This document shows, one piece after another, positions 1 to 8,982 of a stretch of DNA of 64,000 bases. Source of the DNA: Roseiarcus sp963798015. Lineage in GTDB: Bacteria; Pseudomonadota; Alphaproteobacteria; Rhizobiales; Beijerinckiaceae. The notes beneath the pieces are model-generated. The model had not been told where the DNA came from and did not search any database. It worked only from the letters and a program-made list of their open reading frames with translations. Where the stretch lies: contig CAWCSA010000003.1 of assembly GCA_963798015.1 (NCBI GenBank), positions 310,001-374,000 of the forward strand, given 5' to 3'. Numbering within the stretch: position 1 is the stretch's first letter; each line of letters begins with the position of its first letter. The position numbers and the translations under genes are program-made.

Positions 1-193
1 TTGAGAGGATCTTGGTCTTGTCGGATCCCGCTTCGCCAAGCAGACGGTCGATCGTGGCAAGAATCTCCTTGGTCTGATCGCCAACGCTCTTGCCTTTCGC
101 CTGATCGGCGACCTGGCCGGCGAGATAGATGGTCGAGTCATGAATAACGGCCTGCGACATGCGCGGGCCGGCGTGGAGTTGGGTGATGGTCAT
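1..193 (-). CDS. RidA/YjgF family protein (3' end outside window)
   Basis: About 64 N-terminal residues are visible, starting MTITQLHAGPRMSQAV and running through IYLAGQVADQ. This is the typical RidA/YjgF opening, with the conserved aromatic-Gly-Gln segment. Family members hydrolyse reactive enamine/imine intermediates made by PLP enzymes; the subclass here cannot be told from the N-terminus alone. The ATG is preceded by a purine-rich stretch containing CGGAG. It is the last visible gene of a leftward run behind DUF1993 (25 bp gap), so the two are probably co-transcribed. The rest of the gene is beyond the left edge. Confidence 0.85.
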   Translation of the reverse strand, partial: MTITQLHAGPRMSQAVIHDSTIYLAGQVADQAKGKSVGDQTKEILATIDRLLGEAGSDKTKILS

Positions 194-217
194 GATCGAT
201 GCTCCGGGAAGCGCGCC

Positions 218-745
218 TCAAACCCGAACAAGGTTCGGGACCGCGCCCATAAAGCTGAGTTTGCCAATTTCGACGCCACTCCCGCGCAGGATGTCGTATG
301 CCGTGGTCAAGTGAAAATAGAAGTTTGGGATGGCGAAATGTAAGAGATAGTCCGCGCCGGGAATCTTCAGTTTGTTGGTGGGGCCGGTGGGAATGACGAT
401 CTCGCGGGTCTCGGCGCCCTCCATCGCCTTGGCGTCGATCGATTTCAGCATGTCCAGCGTCGCATGGATGCGCTCGCGCAGTTCGGCGACGGTCGTCTCC
501 TTGTCTTCCTTGCGGGGCGGGTCCTTAGCGGCCAGTCGGAATGACGAGTTCTTGGCGTGGTCGCAGAAACCCTGAACCTGGCGGACCAGGGGCCACATGT
601 CCGGGCTTAACCTCATGGCGAGATAGTTGTTCGGATCGAACTTGCGGGCCTTCGCATGCTCCTCCGCCTTATCGAGAATGGCGAGGAACGCGTTCAGCCC
701 GCGCTCGTAGACCGGAACGCTGCTCTCATAGAGCGAAAGAGACAT
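218..745 (-). CDS. DUF1993 family protein
   Basis: A 175-residue protein starting MSLSLYESSVPVYERGLNAF. The opening (Y-x-S-S-V-P-x-x-x-R-G-L), the central MRLSPDMWPLVRQVQ segment and the PGADYLLHFAIPNFYFHLTT segment are characteristic of DUF1993. These proteins have an all-helical, DinB-like build and no established function. The frame is open further upstream to 898, but that extension is Arg-rich and unlike the family, so the start at 745 is chosen. It sits between the broken DUF3303 gene and ridA on the same strand. Confidence 0.85.
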   Translation of the reverse strand: MSLSLYESSVPVYERGLNAFLAILDKAEEHAKARKFDPNNYLAMRLSPDMWPLVRQVQGFCDHAKNSSFRLAAKDPPRKEDKETTVAELRERIHATLDMLKSIDAKAMEGAETREIVIPTGPTNKLKIPGADYLLHFAIPNFYFHLTTAYDILRGSGVEIGKLSFMGAVPNLVRV

Positions 746-1135
746 CGGCTTCAACTTCCTCCCGAATTCGGCCGCGCGGCGACGCGGCGGGCCATGGATG
801 CACCCAAACTGTGACGTTATCAACTTCCCGGAGGCGCGTCCTCTGGGCGCCCCGCCTGCGGTTCGAGATAGGCGCGACAACCGCCCGTGTTTCGGCACTC
901 GTGACGACGGGGACGATTTCGAATGTCACGCCGCAGTCGCGCCACACGAGAATCCAGGCCTGATGAGTGTCAAGTCGTCGCAGCGCATCAACTGGAAGCA
1001 GCGGGAAAAGTTGGCCTCGACCCAGCTGTCGACATATTCGAGCCCCTCGGGCAGCGACCGGCCGCGTTCGCGCAGGCGCCGATAAGACGGGACCATGGCG
1101 TTGTCCCGGAAGTGCTCGACAACCATGCACAGCAT
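726..1135 (-). pseudogene. DUF3303-like protein with a single-base frameshift
   Basis: The reading starts MLCMVVEHFRDNAMVPSYRR and continues through YVDSWVEANFSRCFQLMRCDD, a recognisable DUF3303-type N-terminus. The frame is then lost near position 957. The continuation, QAWILVWRDCGVTFEIVPVV, lies in the neighbouring frame, as if one base were missing between ATC and CAG. After that the second frame runs to a stop at 726, longer than the usual ~90-residue family member and overlapping the DUF1993 start. It is either a recent pseudogene or a sequencing error. DUF3303 has no firm function. Confidence 0.65.
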
Positions 1136-1182
1136 TGGTGTTGGTCCTGGCGCCCCCTGGCCGCACGTAAAAGACGCCGGGC

Positions 1183-1602
1183 TCAGACCTTCAGCGGCGC
1201 CGGATGTTTTTCAATCTTAGGCAGAGCGGGGTCGAAGCACGCCCAGTTTGGCGCCGATTTGGTCCAAATGGTCGCCGTGGGCGCCGCCAGATTGGGATCG
1301 TCGAGCGTTCCAGCGCGAATGAAAGTGACCGCAGGGCGCTCTTCCGCTTCGCTGAAAACCTGCGTGCCGCATTCGCTGCAGAAGCGCCGATGCATGGTCG
1401 CCCCGCTGTCGGCTTGGCACACATAATCGCGCAACGGACCGGATACGGTGACATTCTCCTTGCGAAAGAGCGCGCTGACCGCGCCAGTTCCGCAGCCGAC
1501 ATATTGGCACACGCGGCACCAGCAATATCGCGCGCCGATGGGGACCTCTGCCTCGACCTCGTACCGAACCGCCCCGCACAGACACCCGCCCGTGATCGCC
1601 AA
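1183..1602 (-). CDS. GFA / CENP-V family protein
   Basis: A 139-residue protein with the full zinc-binding pattern of the GFA (glutathione-dependent formaldehyde-activating) fold: GGCLCGAVRYE at the N-terminus, YCWCRVCQ near residue 30 and RFCSECGTQVF near residue 75, ending in a typical short C-terminus. Members bind structural zinc; a few act in glutathione adduct chemistry, but most paralogues have no proven substrate. It is divergent from the Irr-like regulator, with about 210 bp between the starts. Confidence 0.88.
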   Translation of the reverse strand: MAITGGCLCGAVRYEVEAEVPIGARYCWCRVCQYVGCGTGAVSALFRKENVTVSGPLRDYVCQADSGATMHRRFCSECGTQVFSEAEERPAVTFIRAGTLDDPNLAAPTATIWTKSAPNWACFDPALPKIEKHPAPLKV

Positions 1603-1813
1603 GATAAAAATCCCCTCTCACTGTCTCGACCACACATAGGAGAAACCAAGTGCGCCCGCCAGCGCACGGACGACGTGTCCGGAACTGCCGTCCGGGCCTG
1701 GCCGCCGAGGTTGAGGTTGCAGATAAGCTCGAGGCGGAATACAAAGATCGATCAAGTTTAACAATTCGCCGGCGAAGATGGTTCTGGCCGTCCGCCAGCG
1801 GCATGCGATGTGA

Positions 1814-2245
1814 ATGGAAACGAAGAGCGCACCGAATCCTGATGTCTGCTACGGCGTACTGCTCCGAAAGCTCGCTGGCGCAGGCGTGCGGCCAACTCGG
1901 CAAAGGCTCGATCTTGCGCGCGCGATCTTCGGCGCCGGTAACCGGCACTTCACCGCCGAGATGATCTATCATGAGACGCGGTCGATCCAGTTCGCACCGA
2001 CGCTGGGCACCATATACAACACGCTCAACGAATTTTCGCGCTCCGGTCTGCTCCGGGAGATCGCGATCTACGATGCCAAGCTCTGGTACGACACCAAGAC
2101 CGGACCACACTACCACTTCTACCGCGAGGACACTGAAGAGCTGTCCGATATTCCCGAGGAATTTCTTCCGAAGTTCGACATCCCTCCCCCTGACGGCATG
2201 CGCGTCGCGGCGATCGACGTGATTGTCCGACTGAAGAAAGACTGA
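1814..2245 (+). CDS. Fur family transcriptional regulator, Irr-like
   Basis: A 143-residue Fur-family protein. It has the winged-helix signature GVRPTRQRLDLARAIF, a TLGTIYNTLNEFSRSGLLRE recognition-helix region and a metal-binding HYHFY motif. The spacing and the LLREIAIYDAKLWYDT stretch resemble Irr, the haem-linked iron regulator of rhizobia. Classical Irr has three consecutive histidines where this protein reads His-Tyr-His, and no N-terminal haem-regulatory Cys-Pro is evident, so it may be a variant. Irr proteins repress or activate iron genes under low iron. It stands alone between divergent GFA and the monooxygenase. Confidence 0.82.
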   Translation: METKSAPNPDVCYGVLLRKLAGAGVRPTRQRLDLARAIFGAGNRHFTAEMIYHETRSIQFAPTLGTIYNTLNEFSRSGLLREIAIYDAKLWYDTKTGPHYHFYREDTEELSDIPEEFLPKFDIPPPDGMRVAAIDVIVRLKKD

Positions 2246-2423
2246 CGGAACAAATCGCAGGTGTTGCTATTCGCTTTGCGAGACGCCTCCGATCTTTATT
2301 CCATCAGGGTCCGTCGAGCGATTCGCTTCGATCGTTCAACCCCAGGCCTTCCAAGTCGATGTGGCGATGCCCAGATGAGGGGTTAGCGCCGTCTGGCGTG
2401 CACGCCCCCCATCCGAGCAACTC

Positions 2424-3455
2424 ATGACCCCCCTATCCATTCTCGAACTTGTTCGCGTCACGCAGGAGACCGATGCTCGCGGCGCGCTCAATAATGCGCG
2501 CGACCTCGCCGCTCACGCCGAGAAATTGGGCTATGGGCGCGTCTGGGTGGCGGAGCATCACAATATGGCGGGCATCGCCAGCGCCGCGACATCGCTTGTG
2601 CTTGCTCATCTCGCCGAGGGGACGAGCACCATTCGGGTCGGGGCGGGCGGAATCATGCTCCCGAACCACGCGCCCTATATCATCGCCGAGCAGTTCGGAA
2701 CGTTAGCGCGGCTTTTTCCCGGCCGTATCGATCTTGGGTTAGGCCGTGCGCCAGGCACCGATCAGCTCACGCTGCGCGTCCTGCGCCGTCCGCCGGAGGC
2801 CGCAGACACTTTTCCTCAAGACGTTCTGGAATTGCAGGCGTTCCTGGCGCCGGCCGCTCCGGGCCAGCGTATCCAGGCGGTGCCGGCGGCCGGAACGGAG
2901 GTGCCGCTCTGGATCCTGGGATCGAGCCATTTCGGCGCGATGCTGGCCGGCGAATTGGGGCTGCCTTACGCGTTCGCATCGCATTTCGCGCCCGATCATT
3001 TGATCTCAGCGCTGGAGATTTACCGCAGTCGGTTCAAGCCGTCCGAGCAACTCGACCGGCCTTATGCAATGGTCGGCGTCAATGTCGTCGCCGCCGAAAG
3101 CGACGAGAAGGCGCGCAGGCTCGCCACGACGCAGCAGATGTCATTCACCAACATCTTTCGTGGCGCGCGCGGTTTGAGTCAGCCGCCGATCGACAACATC
3201 GAAAGCTATTGGACGCCGATGGAGAAGGCGCAAGCGATGCGGATGCTGGCGCGCTCCATCATCGGCTCTCCCGATACGGTCCGAAAAGGCATGCGCGCGC
3301 TGGTTGAGGAAACCGGAGCCGATGAACTCATCGTCGTCTCCGATGTCTATGATCACACAGAACGACTGCGCTCGATCGGGCTGATCGCTGAGGCCGGCGC
3401 CCTCCGCGGAGGGGCCTGGAGTCGCTCTGGCTCCTTCTCGGCAGCCGGCCCCTAG
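2424..3455 (+). CDS. LLM class flavin-dependent oxidoreductase (luciferase-like monooxygenase)
   Basis: A 343-residue TIM-barrel protein of the bacterial-luciferase superfamily. The N-terminus shows LGYGRVWVAEHHNMAGIASA; further features are VGAGGIMLPNHAPY, IDLGLGRAPGTD and the C-terminal GSPDTVRKGM motif seen in the YhbW-like branch. Members use FMNH2 (or F420) to oxidise unknown small molecules. The last ~15 residues are Ser/Gly/Arg-rich and unlike the family. The stop lies ten bases before the left end of the IS1595 remnant, so the original C-terminus may have been altered. Confidence 0.88.
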   Translation: MTPLSILELVRVTQETDARGALNNARDLAAHAEKLGYGRVWVAEHHNMAGIASAATSLVLAHLAEGTSTIRVGAGGIMLPNHAPYIIAEQFGTLARLFPGRIDLGLGRAPGTDQLTLRVLRRPPEAADTFPQDVLELQAFLAPAAPGQRIQAVPAAGTEVPLWILGSSHFGAMLAGELGLPYAFASHFAPDHLISALEIYRSRFKPSEQLDRPYAMVGVNVVAAESDEKARRLATTQQMSFTNIFRGARGLSQPPIDNIESYWTPMEKAQAMRMLARSIIGSPDTVRKGMRALVEETGADELIVVSDVYDHTERLRSIGLIAEAGALRGGAWSRSGSFSAAGP

Positions 3456-3464
3456 AGAGCGGGA

Positions 3465-4089
3465 AGCGTTATCTCTATTGGTTTGGTTCAGAGTCGGAGG
3501 GTCGAGGGGGCGATTCGATAAAGTCTGAGGATTTTTAGCTTTGGTTGTTGGCGATTTCGGGGATGAGCGAGGGCCAGCGCTCTGAGGCCTTGGCGGCGCT
3601 GGAAAAGGCCGCGGCCGATGCCGGTCGTTCAACGAAGACCCGGGGCAAGCGGACAGAGGACGCCCTTGGGACGACCGGCGTTGAGCGCGTGGAGCGCCAG
3701 AGTTGGCCCCATTGCGCGGGCCGAGAGATCGTCGGCTGGGGCCGCTCGGACGGGTTGTTGCGTTCCGCTGCGAGAGCAGCGGGCGCACGTTCGATGCGTT
3801 GACCAAAACGCCCATGGCGTACCTGCGCAAGAAGGAGCGCTAGCTCGATCATGCCCAGGCGGTGATCGAGGGCGTGAGCCTGGCGAAGACCGCGAAACTC
3901 TGCGGCGTCCATCCGACCACCGCCTTCCTCTGGCGGCATCGGTTTCTGCGCGCGCCGGCCGACGACAAGCCTCGACGCCTAAGCGGAATTGTCGAGGCGG
4001 ACGAGACCCTCATCCCGAATCCTTCAGGGGCCGTTGGTCGGATCCGCCGCGCAAGGCTTAGCAAACGGGCCATACCAATAGATAACGCT
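3465..4089 (+). mobile_element. IS1595-type (ISXO2-like) insertion sequence remnant
   Basis: Transposase fragments lie in several frames: a MIEGVSLAKTAKLCGVHPTT helix region, then WRHRFLRAPADDKPRRLSGI and VEADET, typical of ISXO2-like DDE transposases. The downstream part is shifted by single bases and then truncated. The segment is bounded by imperfect inverted ends, agcgttatctctattggt at 3465-3482 and accaatagataacgct at 4074-4089; the second, reversed, differs by a two-base gap. No clear 8-bp target duplication is visible. It is an inactive, internally deleted copy. Confidence 0.7.
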
Positions 4090-4167
4090 ATAAGAGCAAA
4101 ATTGTCGTCCGCGCCATTGCTCTTGGCAGTCGCCTCAATCATAAGACCTCTCTCTAGCCGTGACGGA

Positions 4168-5064
4168 CTAAGCGGCCGCCTTGCTCCGCTCTGCAATCGC
4201 CTCAGCGATCGCCAGCGTCCGGCGCGCCATGTCGGCGTGCAACAGCTCCACCATTCGGCCGTTGAGCTGGATCACACCCTTGCCGGCGTTTTCTGGCAGC
4301 GCAAACGCCTCGATGATGGCCGCAGCGTTTTCGACCTCCGCAGGGGTGGGGGCGAACACCTCGTTGCAGATCTCGATCTGACTGGGGTGGATCAGCGTCT
4401 TGCCGTCGAGCCCCATGTCGCGGCCCTGCAGGCATTCGAGGCGAAAACCGTCGAGATCCTTGATGTCATTGTAGACGCCGTCGAGGATGTCGACGCCGTG
4501 GGCGCGCGCCGCGACCACGCAGTTGGCGAGCCACGCGGTCATGGTCGGACGACCGGGAGTGAGCCTCGCCCGCGTTTCTTTGGCGAGGTCATTCAGACCC
4601 ATCACCATCACCGAGAGGCGCGAACTCGGGTCGGCGGAGACGGAGGCGATCGAGCCCGCGTTCAAAATGGCGTTCGGCGTCTCCATCATCGCCCAGATGC
4701 GAGTCCCCTCGGGGGCCTCGGCTTCGCGCAGCACCCGGGCGGCGACCATAATTGCTCCCGGGCCATCGACCTTAGGCAGGAGAATGGCATCCGGCTTCGC
4801 CGCGGCGGCGGCGATGAGATCGTCCTCTCCCCATGGGGTGTGCGGCCCATTGACGCGGATGACGACCTCGCGCCCGCCAAATCCGCCTGCGCGGACGGCC
4901 CGAACGACCTGTTCACGGGCAGCGATTTTCTGGTCGAGAGCGACGGAATCCTCAAGATCAAGGATCAGCGCGTCAGCCGGCAGCGTCGAGGCCTTCGCCA
5001 GGGCTTTGGCGTTGGAGCCGGGCATGTAGAGGACGCTTCGACGCGGGCGGGCAAGCATGAACAT
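4168..5064 (-). CDS. HpcH/HpaI aldolase / citrate lyase beta (CitE) family protein
   Basis: A 298-residue CitE-like TIM barrel. Motifs in order are RRSVLYMPGSN, ADALILDLEDSVA (acidic metal site), ILLPKVDGPGA, IWAMMETPNAILNA and KTLIHPSQIEICNEVFAP. These motifs and the length fit (S)-malyl-CoA lyase/thioesterase-like and citramalyl-CoA lyase-like enzymes that cleave or hydrolyse acyl-CoA adducts; the precise substrate cannot be read from the sequence. It is divergent from the MFS gene at 5293 with about 230 bp between, so a functional link with organic-acid uptake is possible but unproven. Confidence 0.82.
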   Translation of the reverse strand: MFMLARPRRSVLYMPGSNAKALAKASTLPADALILDLEDSVALDQKIAAREQVVRAVRAGGFGGREVVIRVNGPHTPWGEDDLIAAAAAKPDAILLPKVDGPGAIMVAARVLREAEAPEGTRIWAMMETPNAILNAGSIASVSADPSSRLSVMVMGLNDLAKETRARLTPGRPTMTAWLANCVVAARAHGVDILDGVYNDIKDLDGFRLECLQGRDMGLDGKTLIHPSQIEICNEVFAPTPAEVENAAAIIEAFALPENAGKGVIQLNGRMVELLHADMARRTLAIAEAIAERSKAAA

Positions 5065-5292
5065 CTTCCGAGATTAGCTCCTCGCCTTTAACGAGAAGTA
5101 TGCTGCGGCGCCAGAGGGACTTTCGCCAGGACAGCATTGTGCTTGCAGAGCCCACGATGCTAGACCCAACGAAAAGTTGAAGCCTGCGTGTTCGCAAAAA
5201 ACGAAAGGATTTCGCGGAGAGCATCGACCGCGGCGGAGCTTGTGTGCTCTTAATGGACGCGAACAAACCAACGGGACATTGGGGCCGAGGAA

Positions 5293-6630
5293 ATGGCGAT
5301 ATCGGAGGCGATGACGGCGACGCCGCGGATCAAATCGATCCAGCGGGCCGCGCTCGCCATGCTGGTCGTGGCCGGGGTGATCAACTACATCGACCGCGCG
5401 ACGCTGGCGGTCGCCAATCTCACGATCCGCCAGGATCTCGGCCTGTCGATCGCGGACATGGGCTTTCTGCTTTCTGCCTTCCTCTGGGCCTACGCGTTCT
5501 CGCAATTGCCGACGGGCGCCATGGTCGACAAGTTCGGGCCACGCTTTCTGTTGACCTGCGGCCTCAGTCTTTGGTCGTTCGCCCAGCTCCTCGGCGGACT
5601 TATCCAGAGCTTCGGCCAGTTCTTCGCCGCGCGGCTTCTGTTGGGCATCGGCGAGGCCCCGCAATTTCCAACCGGAGCTCGGGTGGTTCGGGATTGGTTC
5701 AATCCGCGTGACCGTGGCCTGGCAACGGGTATCTTCAATTGCGCCTCGTCTTTGGGTACGGCGATCGCCGTACCGCTCCTGACCTTCCTCATGCTGAGCT
5801 TCGGCTGGCGGGTCATGTTCATGGTCATGGGTATCGCCGGTATTGCAATGGCGGCGGTCTGGTATGTCCTTTACCGCAATCCGAGCGACATCGATCTGAC
5901 GGCGGAAGAGACCGCTTATCGCACGCATGGCGATCCGCCTGGTCAAAGGACTGTCGTGACGCTCAGGGAATGGAAGCAGTTGTTCCGCTTCCGGACCACC
6001 TGGGGCATGATTCTGGGTTATTTCGGCTGTATCTATCTGACTTGGATCTACACCGCATGGCTCCCGGGGTATCTCGAGCTCGAGCGCCATATGAGCGTCA
6101 AGTTCACAGGGTTCGCCGCCGCCATTCCCTTCGTCTTCGGGGTGGTAGGCGGAGTCCTGGGCGGCTATCTCACGGACATCCTGGTGCGTCGCGGCGTCTC
6201 TCCAGTGAAGAGTCGTCGGTATCCGGCCACGATCGCTCTATGCGGCACCGCGATCTGCACCCTCGCCGCGGCCTTCGTCACCAGCAACGCGCTGGCGATT
6301 GCGTTCATTTCGGCTTCGCTCTTTTTTCTCTACGTCACCAGCACCTGCGCCTGGGCGCTGAGCTCAGTCGCGGCGCCGACAAACTGCACCGCGTCGATCG
6401 GCGCCATGCAGAACTTCGGCGGCTACCTTGGCGGGGCGCTTGCCCCAACCGTCACTGGGCTCATCGTGCAGCACACCGGCTCGTTCGTTCCGGCGTTGGT
6501 CGTTGGCGCGGTGATCGGCCTTGCTTCGGCCGCGTCGTACCTGTTTATCGTCGATCAGCCGATCACCGCCGCCGATATTGACGCCGTCGCGCGAGAAGAG
6601 GCCGCTTCCTTGCGAGCGCGCGGGGCCTGA
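5293..6630 (+). CDS. MFS transporter, anion:cation symporter (ACS) type
   Basis: A 445-residue 12-helix major facilitator. Its first helix contains VVAGVINYIDRATLAVANL and is followed by a conserved loop and LPTGAMVDKFGPR. RLLLGIGEAPQFPTG and VRDWFNPRDRGLATGIFN are the hallmarks of the ACS/phthalate-permease group, which imports organic acids such as hexuronates, glucarate or phthalates. The cytoplasmic central loop follows helix 6. The substrate is not determinable. The divergent CitE-family gene suggests an organic-acid context, which is inference. Confidence 0.88.
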   Translation: MAISEAMTATPRIKSIQRAALAMLVVAGVINYIDRATLAVANLTIRQDLGLSIADMGFLLSAFLWAYAFSQLPTGAMVDKFGPRFLLTCGLSLWSFAQLLGGLIQSFGQFFAARLLLGIGEAPQFPTGARVVRDWFNPRDRGLATGIFNCASSLGTAIAVPLLTFLMLSFGWRVMFMVMGIAGIAMAAVWYVLYRNPSDIDLTAEETAYRTHGDPPGQRTVVTLREWKQLFRFRTTWGMILGYFGCIYLTWIYTAWLPGYLELERHMSVKFTGFAAAIPFVFGVVGGVLGGYLTDILVRRGVSPVKSRRYPATIALCGTAICTLAAAFVTSNALAIAFISASLFFLYVTSTCAWALSSVAAPTNCTASIGAMQNFGGYLGGALAPTVTGLIVQHTGSFVPALVVGAVIGLASAASYLFIVDQPITAADIDAVAREEAASLRARGA

Positions 6631-6742
6631 AGCGCGCCCGCGGCGAATGTATGGAGGGTCGCGCCGTGGTCCGCCTCGGCCCGTCCGTTTGGATTATCTT
6701 GGGACGGGGCCGTTTCGCTGCGAAAATCCCTGGTTATGGGGG

Positions 6743-6772
6743 TTGGATTTCCTTGGATTTCCTTGGATTCTC
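6743..6772. repeat. 10-bp tandem repeat, three units
   Basis: The unit ttggatttcc occurs twice in perfect tandem, followed by a third diverged unit (ttggattctc). It sits five bases before the solo IS630 end. Confidence 0.6.
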
Positions 6773-6777
6773 TCGTG

Positions 6778-6805
6778 CGAATCGAGACTTTTCAATGGGT
6801 TATAC
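6778..6805. mobile_element. Solo IS630-type element end
   Basis: These 28 bases match positions 27258-27285, the transposase-downstream end of the IS630 element in this window, at 26 of 28 positions; the shared core is gacttttcaatgggttatac. There is no transposase beside it, so it looks like a relic end left by deletion or imprecise excision. Confidence 0.6.
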
Positions 6806-7215
6806 GGACAAAATCGTCAAAAGTTTTTCATGGCCGTTTTCTCCCCGTTGTGGGCAGTCCGGATCAGAAAAACGAAGTCTTGGTCCGCGGAAAGCTGGAT
6901 TTGTCATCGGCCAAGCTTACCCTGATTTTCGATTTTCCGCCAGAAATTGTCTGGTCGTCCCGAGCCGTTCGCTCTCCGCCGAATCAATCCAGAAACACGT
7001 TGTTCTAGGAAGCAAATCCGGCTCTCAGTTGTGCCGTCGCTTTGCTCGACCCGGCTCGGACATTGGACGCCATACATATGCCGAAAGTAGCCGCGCGCCC
7101 GCTACGACACGCTTTCTGCTGCTCCCCATGCTTCCCCGGTTTCCGAGACCCGGGCAGGGAAGCAAAAATCGGCCCTGAAGGACCGTTCTAAGCAATTGCT
7201 TTTCTTGAGGAAAAT

Positions 7216-7290
7216 TGGAGCGGGCGAAGGGATTCGAACCCTCGACCCCAACCTTGGCAAGGTTGTGCTCTACCCCTGAGCTACACCCGC
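7216..7290 (-). tRNA. tRNA-Gly(GCC)
   Basis: The minus strand reads as a 75-nt cloverleaf: acceptor GCGGGTG pairing with CGCCCGC, D-arm around GTAGCTCAGGGGTAGAGC, anticodon stem CAACC/GGTTG with loop TTGCCAA (anticodon GCC), T-arm GAGGGTTCGAATCCCTT and an encoded CCA end. It is a standard alphaproteobacterial glycine tRNA. Confidence 0.96.
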
Positions 7291-7427
7291 GTCCTAAAGG
7301 CGACGGCGCCGCCGGCCGCGCTTATGACGCAATGATAACCAGAATGCAACACCACCCAGTTAGACCCGACACAGCGTCAAGCCGGGGCGCCGCGCACGCG
7401 AGGTTGATTTGAACCGACGATTCGTCT

Positions 7428-8957
7428 GTGCCAAGCGTGGCGCAACCTGTGAGCGTTGGGATGAACGAAGCCCTTAGACCGGACGAAGTGACGCAGCGCG
7501 CGGCGCCGGCCCCCGTGGCCCCGGCGATCGTGGAAACGGCGCCGCGGCGACGACGGAATTGGCTGTTATGGATCGTGATCGTTGCGGCCCTGGCCGCCGC
7601 GGCTTTCTTTGCGTGGAAGAGATACGAGAGTGCCGCGCCATCCGCCAATCGAGAGGAAAGCTCCGGCCGACCGGCGCAGCCGCCTCAAACCGTGCGCGTG
7701 GCGCCGGTCATCGTCGGCGACATGCCCCTCACCATCGACGCCTTGGGAACGGTGACGCCGTTCGAGACGGTGACTATCCGCACTCAGATCGCAGGAACGT
7801 TACAGCACGTCGGCTTCACCGAAGGCCAGACGGTGAAGGCAGGCGACTTCATCGCCCAGATTGATCCGCGTCCCTATGAGGCGGCGCTGGCCCAGGCGCA
7901 GGCGCAATTAGCCAAGGACCAGGCGCTGTTAAGCCAGGCGCAGGGCGACCTCACCCGCTTTCAGCAGCTTGCCAAACAGGATTCGATCGCGATGCAGCAG
8001 GTCGCCGACCAGATTGCGCTGGTCGCCCAGGACAAGGCGGCGATCGCCGCCGATCAGGCGATGGTCAAGACGGCGGAGCTCAACGTTGCCTACACCCACA
8101 TTGTGTCGCCGGTCACCGGCCGGGTGGGCTTAAGGCTCGTCGATCCGGGAAACTACCTGCAGCCCTCCGACGCAAACGGCATCGTCGTCATCACCCAGAT
8201 CGATCCGATCAGCGTCGTGTTCACGACGCCTGAGACCAATTTGCAACGCATCTCCGCCCGGCTAAATGCCGACGCCAAGCTTCCGGTGACCGTGCTCGAC
8301 CGGGACAATGTCCATCCGCTGGCGACGGGCACGCTAACCACGTTCGACAGCCAGATCGACCTGACCACCGGCACCATCAGGATGCGCTCGACGTTCGACA
8401 ATCCGAAGGGCGTCCTGTTCCCGAACCAGTTCGTCAACGTCCGCCTTCTGGTCGACACGATGACCGGCGTGACGCTCGCGCCCAACGCGGCGATCCAGCT
8501 CGGCGCGTCGGGCGATTTCGTCTATCTGCTCGGCGACAATTTGACGGTCTCCAAGCGCGACATCGCGATCGGACCGACCGACGGCAGGCACACCGTGATC
8601 ACCTCGGGCCTGGCCGCGGGCGACAAGGTGGTGATCGACGGCGTCGACCGGCTGCGCGACGGCGCGAAGGTCAAAGTGGTGGACCATGCGGCCGCTGGGG
8701 GCGGGCAGGCCGGCGCGGGTCCGGGCTCGGGCGGCGAGGGGTCCGCGGCGGGATCGACGAACGGCGGCGGACAGCATCACAAGCGGCGCCACGATCAGTC
8801 GGGCGCGGCTGAGGATGCCGCCCCGGCCGCCGCTTCGAACAATCCGGCGCCTGTGGCCGGTGCGTCCAGTCAAGGGACGGCGCCAGGCGCTTCGACCGCG
8901 GCGCCCGCCAGCCCGACTGCTCCGTCCAGCACGCCGGCGCAGGGCTCAGCGCAATGA
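7428..8957 (+). CDS. mdtA: RND efflux periplasmic adaptor (MdtA/AcrA family)
   Basis: A 509-residue membrane fusion protein. One N-terminal membrane segment (WLLWIVIVAALAAAAFFAW, about residue 44) anchors it in the inner membrane. The barrel-sandwich half-motifs TLQHVGFTEGQTVKAGDFIA and VSPVTGRVGLRLVDPGNYL flank an Ala/Gln-rich helical hairpin. The C-terminal ~90 residues are a low-complexity Gly/Ala/Pro/Ser tail that is longer than usual. The chosen start is GTG at 7428; an in-frame ATG at 7461 is possible. It is first in an operon with two RND permeases, as in MdtABC/MuxABC. Confidence 0.92.
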   Translation: MPSVAQPVSVGMNEALRPDEVTQRAAPAPVAPAIVETAPRRRRNWLLWIVIVAALAAAAFFAWKRYESAAPSANREESSGRPAQPPQTVRVAPVIVGDMPLTIDALGTVTPFETVTIRTQIAGTLQHVGFTEGQTVKAGDFIAQIDPRPYEAALAQAQAQLAKDQALLSQAQGDLTRFQQLAKQDSIAMQQVADQIALVAQDKAAIAADQAMVKTAELNVAYTHIVSPVTGRVGLRLVDPGNYLQPSDANGIVVITQIDPISVVFTTPETNLQRISARLNADAKLPVTVLDRDNVHPLATGTLTTFDSQIDLTTGTIRMRSTFDNPKGVLFPNQFVNVRLLVDTMTGVTLAPNAAIQLGASGDFVYLLGDNLTVSKRDIAIGPTDGRHTVITSGLAAGDKVVIDGVDRLRDGAKVKVVDHAAAGGGQAGAGPGSGGEGSAAGSTNGGGQHHKRRHDQSGAAEDAAPAAASNNPAPVAGASSQGTAPGASTAAPASPTAPSSTPAQGSAQ

Positions 8958-8982
8958 CGCTGCGGCCCCTCGGGGCGGGGCG

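Larger units (their letters stand above)
6631..7215. other. 585-bp gene-free stretch
   Basis: No convincing gene is seen. Short open frames here lack family features. The stretch contains a 10-bp tandem repeat and a stand-alone copy of an IS630 end (listed separately), and it leads into tRNA-Gly. Confidence 0.6.

Noticed and set aside
6651..7178. 175-codon frame before tRNA-Gly
   Set aside because: It spans the tandem repeat and the IS630 end, has no ribosome site and no recognisable domain.
7215..7412. 65-codon frame on the plus strand across tRNA-Gly
   Set aside because: It is the antisense of tRNA-Gly(GCC). The apparent peptide with RAKGFEPSTPTLARL is a well-known artefact of translating tRNA genes.
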